In this document: positions 1 to 6,536 of the stretch, one piece after another
Numbering within the stretch: the stretch's first letter is position 1
How the letters are laid out: each line of letters begins with the position of its first letter
Assembly (NCBI GenBank): GCA_040080145.1
Contig: JBEBJA010000239.1
Location: 1-7,203, forward strand
From: JANXVY01 sp040080145
GTDB lineage: Bacteria > Pseudomonadota > Alphaproteobacteria > Rhizobiales > Hyphomicrobiaceae
Direction: 5' to 3'
DNA: 7,203 nucleotides
Translations under genes and position numbers: made by a program
The notes under the pieces: model-generated
Database searches by the model: none
Told to the model about the DNA's origin: nothing
Seen by the model: only the letters and a program-made list of their open reading frames with translations

Positions 1-15
1 GCCGAGTGAAGGCAC

Positions 16-57
16 CCCTCATCTGCCCTTCGGGCATCTTCTCCCCAGGGGGAGAAG
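16..57. repeat. Palindromic intergenic repeat element (RIME-like), two adjacent hairpins
   Basis: Two adjacent inverted repeats lie here. The first is TGCCC (24-28) / GGGCA (32-36) around a 3-base loop. The second is CTTCTCCCC (38-46) / GGGGAGAAG (49-57), a perfect 9-base match around 2 bases. The preceding CCCCTCATC (16-24) followed by a small hairpin and then a CTTCTCCCC stem is the arrangement I recall from abundant intergenic mosaic elements of rhizobia and relatives. Membership of a named family is recalled, not searched. No T-run follows on either strand, so a simple terminator role is not favoured. It lies at the window edge, so the full element may extend left. Confidence 0.7.
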
Positions 58-156
58 AAAGTAAGGGCTTATTTTAGCGCGTATGCGCGAAGGCGGCCAC
101 CCACGACATCTTTGAAGGATGTGAATCGTTTCTGCGAATTCCGTCCGCGCTACCTG

Positions 157-176
157 TGCTAGACTACGACGGTAGT
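157..176 (+). promoter_or_regulatory. Candidate extended -10 promoter with overlapping inverted repeat upstream of hicB
   Basis: TGC followed directly by TAGACT (160-165) gives the TGn-plus-hexamer form of an extended -10 box; no convincing -35 box is visible 16-18 bases upstream, which extended -10 promoters tolerate. Transcription would begin near 171-173, leaving a leader of about 20 bases before the ATG at 194. An inverted repeat, ACTAC (163-167) / GTAGT (172-176) with a 4-base gap, covers the -10 box and the expected start point, where a repressor would block initiation. Assignment rests on sequence pattern only. Confidence 0.35.
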
Positions 177-193
177 ATCCCGTGGAGCATCCA

Positions 194-400
194 ATGCGGC
201 TAACAATCGAAACCGAACGCGAGGACGATGGCCGCTGGCTCGCCGAGGTCCCAGAACTCCCCGGCGTCCTCGCCAATGGCGCAACCAAAAATGAAGCCGC
301 CGCCAAGGCCGACGCCCTCGCTCTCCGCGTCCTCGCCGACCGCCTCGACCACAACGAATCCAAACCCGTCGATGTGACAATCCGGGTCCAGGCGGCGTAG
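194..400 (+). CDS. hicB: HicB-family antitoxin, short single-domain form (orphan)
   Basis: This 68-residue protein matches the N-terminal partial RNase-H-like domain of HicB antitoxins: a beta-strand opening (MRLTIETE), then DGRWLAEVPELPGVLANG at residues 12-29, with the W-x-A-E-x-P-x-L-P-G-V signature, then a helix (about 31-51) that includes LALRVLADRL. In the family this fold binds and neutralises the HicA mRNA interferase. The protein ends soon after the helix and has no ribbon-helix-helix or helix-turn-helix domain, as in the roughly 70-residue subgroup. I chose ATG at 194 because GGAG (184-187) lies 6 bases upstream; the GTG at 182 would add four residues but overlaps that ribosome site. 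The gene ends in tandem stops TAG TAA. No intact hicA follows, so it may be a relic or act on a distant toxin. Family assignment is strong; function in this cell is uncertain. Confidence 0.85.
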   Translation: MRLTIETEREDDGRWLAEVPELPGVLANGATKNEAAAKADALALRVLADRLDHNESKPVDVTIRVQAA

Positions 401-596
401 TAAAAAGTTCCCGACTTTGCCCCTGCTGTGTTGCTTTAGGCGCAAATACAAACTTGTGCGGCCAACGAAGGAGCACAAGTTGTTTCAAAGAACATTGACC
501 AGACAATTGCCCGACCCAATTCAATTCGTGATTCCTGCGGTCATAGTCGAACAGCCCCTCACCTCGGTGCCGCAGCCCGCGCGAGCCGGTCATTGA
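399..596 (+). pseudogene. Possible decayed hicA toxin remnant (start-less open frame)
   Basis: A frame open from 378 to the TGA at 594-596 begins, at the end of hicB, with the residues SKKFPTL. It continues with KLVRPTKEHKLF and, further on, LPDPIQFVIP. These recall in order the HicA features S-K-x-P near the start, K-R-x-x-G-S-H around the catalytic histidine, and W-P-D-x-V-F. The position, directly after hicB, is where hicA belongs in this subgroup. Against it: there is no ATG or GTG start near the hicB stop, the GSH core is not intact, the frame is cysteine-rich early on, and its 3' part overlaps tsaC on the other strand. The segment looks visibly less GC-rich than its flanks. Weak and based on recalled family consensus only. 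Confidence 0.2.
451..481. terminator. Terminator-like hairpin between convergent genes
   Basis: AACTTGTGC (451-459) and GCACAAGTT (473-481) form a perfect 9-base stem around a 13-base loop. It sits between the stops of hicB (400) and tsaC (559 on the minus strand), where a bidirectional terminator would serve both genes. The stem is only moderately GC-rich, and the following bases are TGTTTC on the plus strand and TGTATTTG on the minus strand, so there is no strong U-tract. The dyad is real; its role is inferred. Confidence 0.4.
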
Positions 597-1512
597 TCGC
601 CTCGCCCAATCCCTCTGCCGGGACCGGCATTACCGCAATCGTCTGCGCCCCGCTCACGTCCAGCGCATGCAACGCCGCAAACAGGTTCTGCGCCGCCTCG
701 ACGAGATCCCCCGTCACGCTTAAATTAAACACCGGCCCCGCCGTCTCCGGCACGTCCGACCCGAACGCCAGCAAAGCCTCTCCCGGCTCGACGCTGCGAG
801 CCCCCAATCGCACCCCAGCGCGCGGCGCATAGTGGCTCGCCAATTGCCCCGGCGCACTCGGTGCAGACTTGTCCACCGCCCGCCGCGCCAGCGCAAAGCC
901 CGCCACACGCTCAATCTCATCCGCCGCAATCGCACCCGGCCGCAACAGTGCAACACCATCACCCGACACATCGACAATCGTCGACTCCAAGCCGTGCCCG
1001 CATGCCCCGCCGTCCAGGATCATGCCCAACCGGTCGCCGAAATCCGCCGCCACGTGCTGAGCCGTCGTCGGCGAGATCCGCCCCGACGTATTGGCCGACG
1101 GCGCCGCCAGTGGACACCCGCACGCAGCAAGCAACGCCTGCGCAACCCCATGTCCCGGCACCCGCACCGCGACCGTCTCAAGCCCCGCCGTCACCAGCGA
1201 CGCAATCCCGTTCCCCGGGCGCGCCCGCGCCACCAGCGTCAACGGCCCCGGCCAGAACGCCGCCGCCAGCTGCTCGCCAGTCTCGCCCAAGTCTGCAACA
1301 GTCCGCGCCGCCGCAATCGTCCCCACATGCACGATCAGCGGATTGAACGACGGCCGCCCCTTCGCCGCATAGACCGACGCCACCGCCCGTCCGTTCGTCG
1401 CATCGCCCGCAAGCCCGTAGACCGTCTCCGTCGGCATGGCGACGATTCCGCCGCCCCGGATCACTCCGGCAGCACGTTCGATTGCGTCAGTTGTCGCTGC
1501 AAATATCGTCAT
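559..1512 (-). CDS. tsaC: L-threonylcarbamoyladenylate synthase, TsaC/Sua5 type
   Basis: The enzyme makes threonylcarbamoyl-AMP from threonine, bicarbonate and ATP; the TsaD complex then transfers the group to A37 of ANN-decoding tRNAs (t6A). The 317-residue protein has the YrdC-type catalytic domain at about 1-200: PTETVYGL (27-34), KGRP (51-54) with the nucleotide-binding K-x-R, and SANTSG (139-144). It is followed by the Sua5 linker motif PGQLASHYAP (221-230) and a C-terminal Sua5 domain to 317. That two-domain layout separates it from short E. coli TsaC and matches YwlC/Sua5. I chose ATG at 1512, which gives the family-typical MTIF opening before the first helix; an in-frame ATG at 1551 would add 13 unrelated residues. 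Only a weak GGAC lies upstream. It lies 77 bases downstream of the GH16 gene on the same strand, but no functional link is expected. A complete housekeeping gene. Confidence 0.95.
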   Translation of the reverse strand: MTIFAATTDAIERAAGVIRGGGIVAMPTETVYGLAGDATNGRAVASVYAAKGRPSFNPLIVHVGTIAAARTVADLGETGEQLAAAFWPGPLTLVARARPGNGIASLVTAGLETVAVRVPGHGVAQALLAACGCPLAAPSANTSGRISPTTAQHVAADFGDRLGMILDGGACGHGLESTIVDVSGDGVALLRPGAIAADEIERVAGFALARRAVDKSAPSAPGQLASHYAPRAGVRLGARSVEPGEALLAFGSDVPETAGPVFNLSVTGDLVEAAQNLFAALHALDVSGAQTIAVMPVPAEGLGEAINDRLARAAAPR

Positions 1513-1589
1513 CAGGTCCGGTCCGTGGTTATCAGCCCGGACACATACCACACCCGCCGCGCGTTGAGATTTGGTGCGACCTCAAGCCC

Positions 1590-3071
1590 TTAAAAGCCAT
1601 CGTGCGCCCCGTGCCCGCCAAACCAAGGCGCATGCGCGCCCGGGTTGAACGCACTCCTGACCAACGGCTCCGTCACATCAATCAAAGCGGACGGCAGCAT
1701 CGTGAACGCAGACGCCGGCGTATCCATCGCCATCACGTCCAGTACCTTTTGAACCGACGGCACGATCAACCCGCCAGTGCCCCCATTGGTCTTGAACACG
1801 TCGCCCACGGGATTCAACACCGAATAGCTCATATCGTAGATCGTCAGCGACACGGTGTCGGTCGGTTGAAAGTTGGACCCAATATCAGTGACCTGCGCCC
1901 CGAACGCCGCATTGATCCCGCCGTGCGCCGCGTCCTTTGGTACCTCAGACCCGGTAATCTGGAACAGCATCACCCCATTGATATAATACGTCAGACTTCC
2001 GTCCTGCCAATCCAGCGCGAACGTATTCTGCTGCGAAAGATCAACCGAAAACTTGATCGAATTGGCCATGTCCTCGCCATTCGGCCCTTTGAAGTGGACC
2101 GACATATACCCGGTTTGCCCCGTCGGATCGCTCCAGTTTTCCAAGATGTCGATCTCAGGACCCGGCCAGACATTGTTTGCCGGCCACAGCAGAATGGCAA
2201 TTCCTGTCCCCTGCCCCACCGGAGCCGAAGCCGTAACCGAATAAAGGCCATACCCTTGCGATAACGTCGGCTCCCAATTGGCTTGCAGAAACCCGACATT
2301 GGCAAATCCATCCGCCCGGTATGACGACAAAGTGAGCCCGTTTGGCCCAAACGAGAACTGATCTGGATTGCCGTACACGATCGGAAAAATATCGGTATTG
2401 ATCGCGCTCGACGCCGTAAAATCCTGCTCCCATACTTTCGAATACTTCGTAAGATCAAGCGTCCCCGAAACCTGCCCTACCGTCAGCGACGGAATGCCCG
2501 AAAACGTCGCGCTGTTTCCTGCCAGCGTCGTCGCAACCGCACTGAAGCTGTAGTTCCCCGGCGCGAGATCCAGCGTCGCCATATGCCACGTCGTCCCCGT
2601 GACCGTCGCCATTCCAATATCGACCCCATTGGCGAACACCTTAACCGTCGTCCCGGCCGCTCCGCTGACCGTGCCCCACAGGTCGACCGCGTTCGAACCA
2701 ACCACCTGGCTCTCATACTTGTACGCAACCGTCGGCGCGCTCTTATCGACGACAATCGCAGGCTGATCCGCCGTCGCAACGCTGACCCCTGACTTCGTGG
2801 CCGCCACCGCGTGCAACGCATGCGTACCCGCCGGCAGCGTCGTCGAGAACGACCAGCCGCCCTTCGCATCAAGTTTAGCTGTACCCAAAAGCGTCGGTCC
2901 GTCGTAAATCTGAACCGTCGTCCCCGTTGGCCCCGACATCGTTCCTGCCAGCTTCACCGCCCCATTATTCGTGATCAAATCGGTTGCGCTGGCTCCCGTA
3001 TCCGCCGTCAACTTCTGCGACGTGATCTTGACGGTTGGTTTCACCGCCGCAGCCTTGTTTCGAATCGCCAT
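1590..3071 (-). CDS. Glycoside hydrolase family 16 protein with two N-terminal Ig-like domains
   Basis: This is a probable extracellular endo-beta-glucanase or related polysaccharide hydrolase of 493 residues. Two bacterial Ig-like domains occupy about 24-109 (with TDLITNNGAVKLAGT at 30-44 and GGWSFSTTLPAGTH at 71-84) and 113-198. The GH16 domain spans about 205-415. Its active-site strand reads EIDILE at 306-311: E306 the expected nucleophile, D308 the helper and E311 the acid/base, in the E-x-D-x-x-E spacing typical of laminarinase-like members rather than the lichenase E-x-D-x-E form. The N-terminus (MAIRNKAAAV) is charged and lacks a hydrophobic core, so no Sec or Tat signal is visible. 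With the aspartate/asparagine-rich Ig modules and a Gly/His-rich tail ending DGF, this suggests type I secretion, as for ExoK/ExsH-type enzymes, though no RTX repeats are present. The ATG follows a weak GGGGG ribosome-site candidate. Substrate cannot be told from sequence. Confidence 0.9.
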   Translation of the reverse strand: MAIRNKAAAVKPTVKITSQKLTADTGASATDLITNNGAVKLAGTMSGPTGTTVQIYDGPTLLGTAKLDAKGGWSFSTTLPAGTHALHAVAATKSGVSVATADQPAIVVDKSAPTVAYKYESQVVGSNAVDLWGTVSGAAGTTVKVFANGVDIGMATVTGTTWHMATLDLAPGNYSFSAVATTLAGNSATFSGIPSLTVGQVSGTLDLTKYSKVWEQDFTASSAINTDIFPIVYGNPDQFSFGPNGLTLSSYRADGFANVGFLQANWEPTLSQGYGLYSVTASAPVGQGTGIAILLWPANNVWPGPEIDILENWSDPTGQTGYMSVHFKGPNGEDMANSIKFSVDLSQQNTFALDWQDGSLTYYINGVMLFQITGSEVPKDAAHGGINAAFGAQVTDIGSNFQPTDTVSLTIYDMSYSVLNPVGDVFKTNGGTGGLIVPSVQKVLDVMAMDTPASAFTMLPSALIDVTEPLVRSAFNPGAHAPWFGGHGAHDGF

Positions 3072-3277
3072 GTCGCCGCCCCCAGGTTTTACACCCAGTC
3101 AGCATACCTCAGAGCCGATTCCCCGCAGCCCCAATCCGTCTTGAAGGTAACTCGGACGTTAACAGAATACCTGCATCTTCAAACGGCTCACTGGGCCCCA
3201 GCGGCAATATACCAAACCCCACTTTCGCGCAGACCGCTATAACAGCGCCAAAATAAGTTCCAAGGCGCTAGGCACCC
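3072..3277. promoter_or_regulatory. Divergent intergenic region between the GH16 and ABC-F genes
   Basis: These 206 bases separate genes transcribed outward in both directions, so both promoters should lie here. For the plus strand, TTGAAG (3141-3146) and CAGAAT (3163-3168) are 16 bases apart and each match the sigma-70 consensus at four of six positions. A better -10 hexamer, TATAAC (3238-3243), has no matching -35. For the minus strand, TATATT (complement of 3206-3211) is a good -10 hexamer but also lacks a -35. An 11-base dyad, CTGGG-C-CCCAG, lies at 3191-3201. No promoter is certain. Confidence 0.35.
3244..3269 (+). other. Inverted repeat in the leader of the ABC-F gene
   Basis: AGCGCC (3244-3249) and GGCGCT (3264-3269) are perfect inverted copies with a 14-base gap, ending 8 bases before the ATG at 3278. 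Folding in the mRNA would place the only weak ribosome-site candidate, AAGG (3262-3265), in the loop edge and stem. The dyad is seen; any effect on translation is a guess. Confidence 0.3.
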
Positions 3278-4900
3278 ATGATCCGGCTCGACAACATCAG
3301 CAAGCAAAACGGCCACCAGATCGTCTTCATCGAAGCCTCTGCAGCGCTGAATAGGGGCGAAAAGATTGGCCTTGTCGGCCCCAATGGTGCCGGCAAAACC
3401 ACCCTCTTCCGCCTCATCACCGGCCGTGAACCACCCGACGAAGGCCAGGTTAACACCGACCGCGGCATCACCATCGGTTACTTCAGCCAGGACGTCGGCG
3501 ACATGGCCGGCCGCAGCGCCGTCGCCGAAGTCATGGACGGCGCAGGCCCCGTAAGCTCAGTCGCCGCAGAGCTGGCCGAACTCGAAGCTGCCATGGCCGA
3601 CCCTGGGCGCGCTGACGAAATGGAAGACATCATCATCCGTTACGGCGAAGTCCAAGGTCGCTTCGAAGAGCTCGACGGTTACGCCCTCGACGGCCGCGCC
3701 CGCGAAGTTCTTGCCGGTCTCAGCTTCTCGCAGGAAATGATGGACGGTGATGTCGGCGCACTCTCGGGCGGCTGGAAAATGCGCGTCGCGCTTGCCCGCA
3801 TCCTTCTCATGCGCCCCGACGTCATGCTGCTCGACGAACCGAGCAACCACTTGGACCTTGAAAGCCTGATCTGGCTTGAGCAGTTCCTCAACGGTTACGA
3901 CGGCGCACTTCTGATGACCTCGCACGACCGCGAGTTCATGGACCGCATCGTCACCAAGATCATCGAGATCGACGGCGGCACTTTGACAACATACGGCGGC
4001 GGCTACGAGTTCTATGTCGAACAGCGCGCGCTCAGCGAAAAGCAGCAGCAAGCCCAGTTCGAACGCCAGCAAGCCATGCTCGCCAAGGAAATGAAGTTTA
4101 TCGAGCGCTTCAAAGCCCGCGCCTCCCACGCAGCCCAAGTCCAAAGCCGCGTCAAGACGCTCGAAAAGATCGAGCGCGTCGAGCCGCCCAAGCGCCGCCA
4201 GACCATCGCCTTCGACTTCCCCCCCGCCCCCCGCTCTGGCGAAGACGTGGCCACGCTCAAGAACGTCCACAAAGCCTATGGCTCCCGCACCATCTACGAC
4301 GGCCTCTCGTTCCAAGTCCGCCGCAAAGAGCGCTGGTGCATCATGGGTGTCAACGGCGCGGGCAAATCCACCCTCCTCAAGCTCATCGCCGGCTCGACCG
4401 AGCCCGACGACGGTACCGTCCAAATCGGCGCCAGCGTCAAGATGGGCTACTTCGCCCAGCACGCCATGGAAATCCTGGAGGGCGACCGCACCGTCTTCCA
4501 GTCCCTCGAAGACCAGTTCCCTCAAGCCGGTATTGGCTCGTTACGCGCGCTGCTGGGCTGCTTCGGCTTCTCCGGCGACGACGTCGAAAAGAAATGCCGC
4601 GTCCTCTCGGGCGGCGAAAAGGCCCGCCTCGTCATGGCCAAGATGCTCTACGACCCGCCCAACTTTCTGGTCCTCGACGAGCCAACCAATCACCTCGACC
4701 TGATGACCAAGGAAATGCTCATCACCGCCCTCGCAAACTTCGAGGGCGCCATGCTCTTCGTCTCTCACGACCGCCACTTCCTGGCCGAACTCTCAAACCG
4801 CGTCCTCGAACTCACCCCCGAAGGCATCCACCAGTACGGCGGCGGCTACACCGAATACGTCGCCCGCACCGGCCACGAAGCCCCGGGCCTGCGGAGCTAA
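3278..4900 (+). CDS. ABC-F family ATP-binding protein (YbiT/Uup-like ribosome-associated ATPase)
   Basis: This soluble 540-residue protein has two ATPase domains on one chain and no membrane segment, the layout of ABC-F factors that bind the ribosomal E site and act on stalled or initiating ribosomes. Domain 1 has Walker A GPNGAGKT (34-41), signature LSGGW (163-167), Walker B LLDEP leading into SNHLD (184-193) and H-loop SHD (215-217). A charged, Gln-rich helical linker at about 245-305 corresponds to the P-site tRNA interaction motif. Domain 2 has GVNGAGKS (357-364), LSGGE (443-447), LDEPTNHLD (466-474) and SHD (496-498). The linker is followed by an RRQTIAFDFP segment typical of this group. 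There is no long C-terminal coiled coil of the Uup kind, and the length is close to YbiT (about 530). All catalytic residues look intact. The start has a poor ribosome site. Subfamily placement is less certain than the ABC-F call; antibiotic resistance is not implied. Confidence 0.95.
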   Translation: MIRLDNISKQNGHQIVFIEASAALNRGEKIGLVGPNGAGKTTLFRLITGREPPDEGQVNTDRGITIGYFSQDVGDMAGRSAVAEVMDGAGPVSSVAAELAELEAAMADPGRADEMEDIIIRYGEVQGRFEELDGYALDGRAREVLAGLSFSQEMMDGDVGALSGGWKMRVALARILLMRPDVMLLDEPSNHLDLESLIWLEQFLNGYDGALLMTSHDREFMDRIVTKIIEIDGGTLTTYGGGYEFYVEQRALSEKQQQAQFERQQAMLAKEMKFIERFKARASHAAQVQSRVKTLEKIERVEPPKRRQTIAFDFPPAPRSGEDVATLKNVHKAYGSRTIYDGLSFQVRRKERWCIMGVNGAGKSTLLKLIAGSTEPDDGTVQIGASVKMGYFAQHAMEILEGDRTVFQSLEDQFPQAGIGSLRALLGCFGFSGDDVEKKCRVLSGGEKARLVMAKMLYDPPNFLVLDEPTNHLDLMTKEMLITALANFEGAMLFVSHDRHFLAELSNRVLELTPEGIHQYGGGYTEYVARTGHEAPGLRS

Positions 4901-4912
4901 CGCCCTATCCCC

Positions 4913-4939
4913 GCCGCACGGTTCTGCCTAAACTGCGGC
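4913..4939 (+). terminator. Weak hairpin after the ABC-F gene
   Basis: GCCGCA (4913-4918) and TGCGGC (4934-4939) form a 6-base stem with a 15-base loop, 13 bases after the ABC-F stop and 25 bases before the next ATG. No T-run follows, so this is at best a weak or factor-assisted terminator; read-through into the next gene is likely. Confidence 0.25.
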
Positions 4940-4963
4940 TTGCACCCGCCTCAAAGGTCAGCC

Positions 4964-6472
4964 ATGCCGCGCACCCCCACGTCTACGTCACGCTCCGCCA
5001 TGCGCCGCCCCATCCTGGCGCTCGCAGCCGCGCTTGCCTTGCTGACCGCTTCCTCCCCCACGGCCCACGCCGTCACGTGGCCCTCATGGCTGGCAGCCCC
5101 CTCCTGGCTCACCGGCCCGCAGCCCTACGCCGCCGCTGATCTGGCCTCCGCCGCAAGCACCCTGCGTGCGCTGCCCGGCAACGCCTCCACGCCCGCCATC
5201 GCCGCCCACGCAACCCCCGAAGGCCACTGGCTGTTCGCCAATGCAAGCGGCGAAGCCTTCACCGCCGGCACGCCCGCCGAACTGAAACGCGCGCCCACCA
5301 TCCTTGCCCCCGAGGCGAAAGACGGCTTCGCCGGTGTCCGCCTCGTCCTCTCCCGCGACAGCCTGTTCGCTGGCCCCGCCGTCCTCAAAGACCTGCCCGC
5401 CACCGCCGCGCTCTACGTCGCCGCCGATGGCGTCATCCTCGAAGCCCGCCGCACCCCGCGCAACACGCTTCTCCTCATGATCCGCCCCGGCGTCAGCGTT
5501 GAAGCAACCGGCAAACCAGACTTCCTCGAAGCCCTGGCCCAGCTCCGCCGCCCGCTCGACGCCGCCCGCATGCGCATCCTTGCAGCCAGCCCAGGCGCAC
5601 CCGCCTCGCTCCCCGCATCCCCGAAATTCGACACAAGCCAGGGCGGCGCATCGATCGACGCCGTAGACCCCGACCGCCTCGCCGAGGCCCTCGCCTCCAT
5701 TCCGCGCCAGACCGCCATCATCACCGCCCGCCTCGATGGCGCAAACCTCGCAATCCTCCCCCCATCCGGCCCCGAACGAACAATTTCGCTCTCGGCCCTC
5801 AACGCTGCAGCCCTTGCCGCTGACGTCGACCTCCTGATTCTCCACGCCGACCCGCCGCGCCAGCCCGGCGGACGCAACTGGCTCTGGCAACGCATCCAGG
5901 TCTCAGGCCTCGAACACGCCACCAAGCGCGGCACGCTTGCCGACTTCCTCGACCAACTCGCTGGCGGCAACACCGTCTTCGCCATCACCGTCACAGCCGA
6001 CGGCGACGCCCGCACCCGCCTGACCGCCCAGCCGATTCCGGCGTCCATCGCCACCACCGAAGGCGTCACCGGCTGGATCAAACAAGCCGCAGGCACCGTT
6101 TCCAACGCCGTTACCGGACAAGTCACCGGCGCCGTCCAGCCTGCCGCGATCCACGCCAGCCTGGTCTCGTCCACCCGCCGCAGCGAACTCTCCCATCGGC
6201 TGATCCCGGCGCTCCCAACGTCGGCCATCTCGCTCTACGTCCTTGCCTCCATTCTCGGCCTGACAGCCCTCCCCCAAGCCCTTCGCTGGTGGCGTCAACT
6301 CTGGCCCCACGAAGTCCGCGCCGATTACACCAACCCCCGCGGCTACACCCTCGCCCGCGCCTTCCGCGCCGTGGCTTTCCTCACAGTCTTTTTGCCGCTC
6401 GCAGCCATCCCCGCCCTCCTCACCCGCCTCCTATCCCTCGCCACCCGCAACAAACGCGCGCCGGTACGTTAA
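4964..6472 (+). CDS. Exported protein of unknown function with two C-terminal membrane segments
   Basis: I do not recognise this 502-residue protein. ATG at 4964 is chosen because AAAGG (4953-4957) lies 6 bases upstream; an in-frame TTG at 4940 lacks this. A signal peptide is clear: an Arg-containing N-region, the hydrophobic stretch ILALAAALALLTA (about 17-29) and a likely cut after AHA at 36. The large central part, about 37-415, is Ala/Pro-rich and soluble-looking, and would lie outside the inner membrane. It contains a patch with DVDLLILHADPP (287-298) and GGRNWLWQRIQVSGLEHA (302-319). Two hydrophobic helices follow at about 419-440 and 469-490, separated by a basic/tryptophan-rich loop (RWWRQLWPHEVR), and the protein ends in a basic tail. 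After signal cleavage both ends of the helical pair would be on opposite sides or form a hairpin. No catalytic motif, metal site or cysteine is visible. Expression is probably independent or by read-through from the ABC-F gene. Coding is well supported by codon bias and the signal peptide. Confidence 0.85.
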   Translation: MPRTPTSTSRSAMRRPILALAAALALLTASSPTAHAVTWPSWLAAPSWLTGPQPYAAADLASAASTLRALPGNASTPAIAAHATPEGHWLFANASGEAFTAGTPAELKRAPTILAPEAKDGFAGVRLVLSRDSLFAGPAVLKDLPATAALYVAADGVILEARRTPRNTLLLMIRPGVSVEATGKPDFLEALAQLRRPLDAARMRILAASPGAPASLPASPKFDTSQGGASIDAVDPDRLAEALASIPRQTAIITARLDGANLAILPPSGPERTISLSALNAAALAADVDLLILHADPPRQPGGRNWLWQRIQVSGLEHATKRGTLADFLDQLAGGNTVFAITVTADGDARTRLTAQPIPASIATTEGVTGWIKQAAGTVSNAVTGQVTGAVQPAAIHASLVSSTRRSELSHRLIPALPTSAISLYVLASILGLTALPQALRWWRQLWPHEVRADYTNPRGYTLARAFRAVAFLTVFLPLAAIPALLTRLLSLATRNKRAPVR

Positions 6473-6480
6473 GCACCAAA

Positions 6481-6536
6481 GGAAGGGTAGGTTCAGGAGG
6501 TTCTCTTCCCGAGCGGGGCCAGGGCGGCAGGCCCGC
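6481..6536 (+). other. Structured gap with hairpin and an unpaired Shine-Dalgarno sequence
   Basis: The 107-base gap between two genes holds GCGGGGCC (6513-6520) against GGCCCGC (6530-6536), a 7-base GC stem with one bulged G and a 9-base loop. It is followed by ACTCTTC rather than a T-run. Just upstream is a perfect AGGAGG (6495-6500) with no ATG, GTG or TTG 5-12 bases after it, so it starts no gene here. A shorter dyad, GGAAG (6481-6485) / CTTCC, overlaps it. This could be a weak terminator or a GC-rich repeat unit; I cannot tell which. Confidence 0.3.

Noticed and set aside
16..57. Possible CRISPR repeat or Rho-independent terminator
   Set aside because: There is only one copy with no spacers, and no T-run follows the hairpins on either strand.
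19..363. A 114-codon minus-strand open frame across the palindromic repeat and hicB
   Set aside because: It runs antisense through hicB and the hairpin element and has a low-complexity Ser/Arg product.
1516..1542. GTCCG/CGGAC short dyad between the GH16 and tsaC genes as a terminator
   Set aside because: Only five paired bases, a 12-base loop and no T-run; too weak to support.
832..1593. A 253-codon plus-strand open frame across tsaC
   Set aside because: The product is dominated by Arg, Pro and His, as expected from the complement of a GC-rich gene; the minus-strand TsaC motifs are unambiguous.
1482..2264. A 260-codon plus-strand open frame across the GH16 gene
   Set aside because: Arg/His/Ile-rich composition with no motif, antisense to an intact GH16 catalytic domain.
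3557..4525. A 322-codon open frame on the minus strand inside the ABC-F gene
   Set aside because: It lies wholly antisense to an intact, well-conserved gene. Long antisense frames arise readily in GC-rich codon-biased DNA, and the translation shows no domain and low complexity.
5084..5890. A 268-codon minus-strand open frame inside the unknown exported-protein gene
   Set aside because: Its translation is very Gly/Ala/Glu/Cys-rich without domain features, while the opposite strand has a ribosome site, signal peptide and membrane helices.
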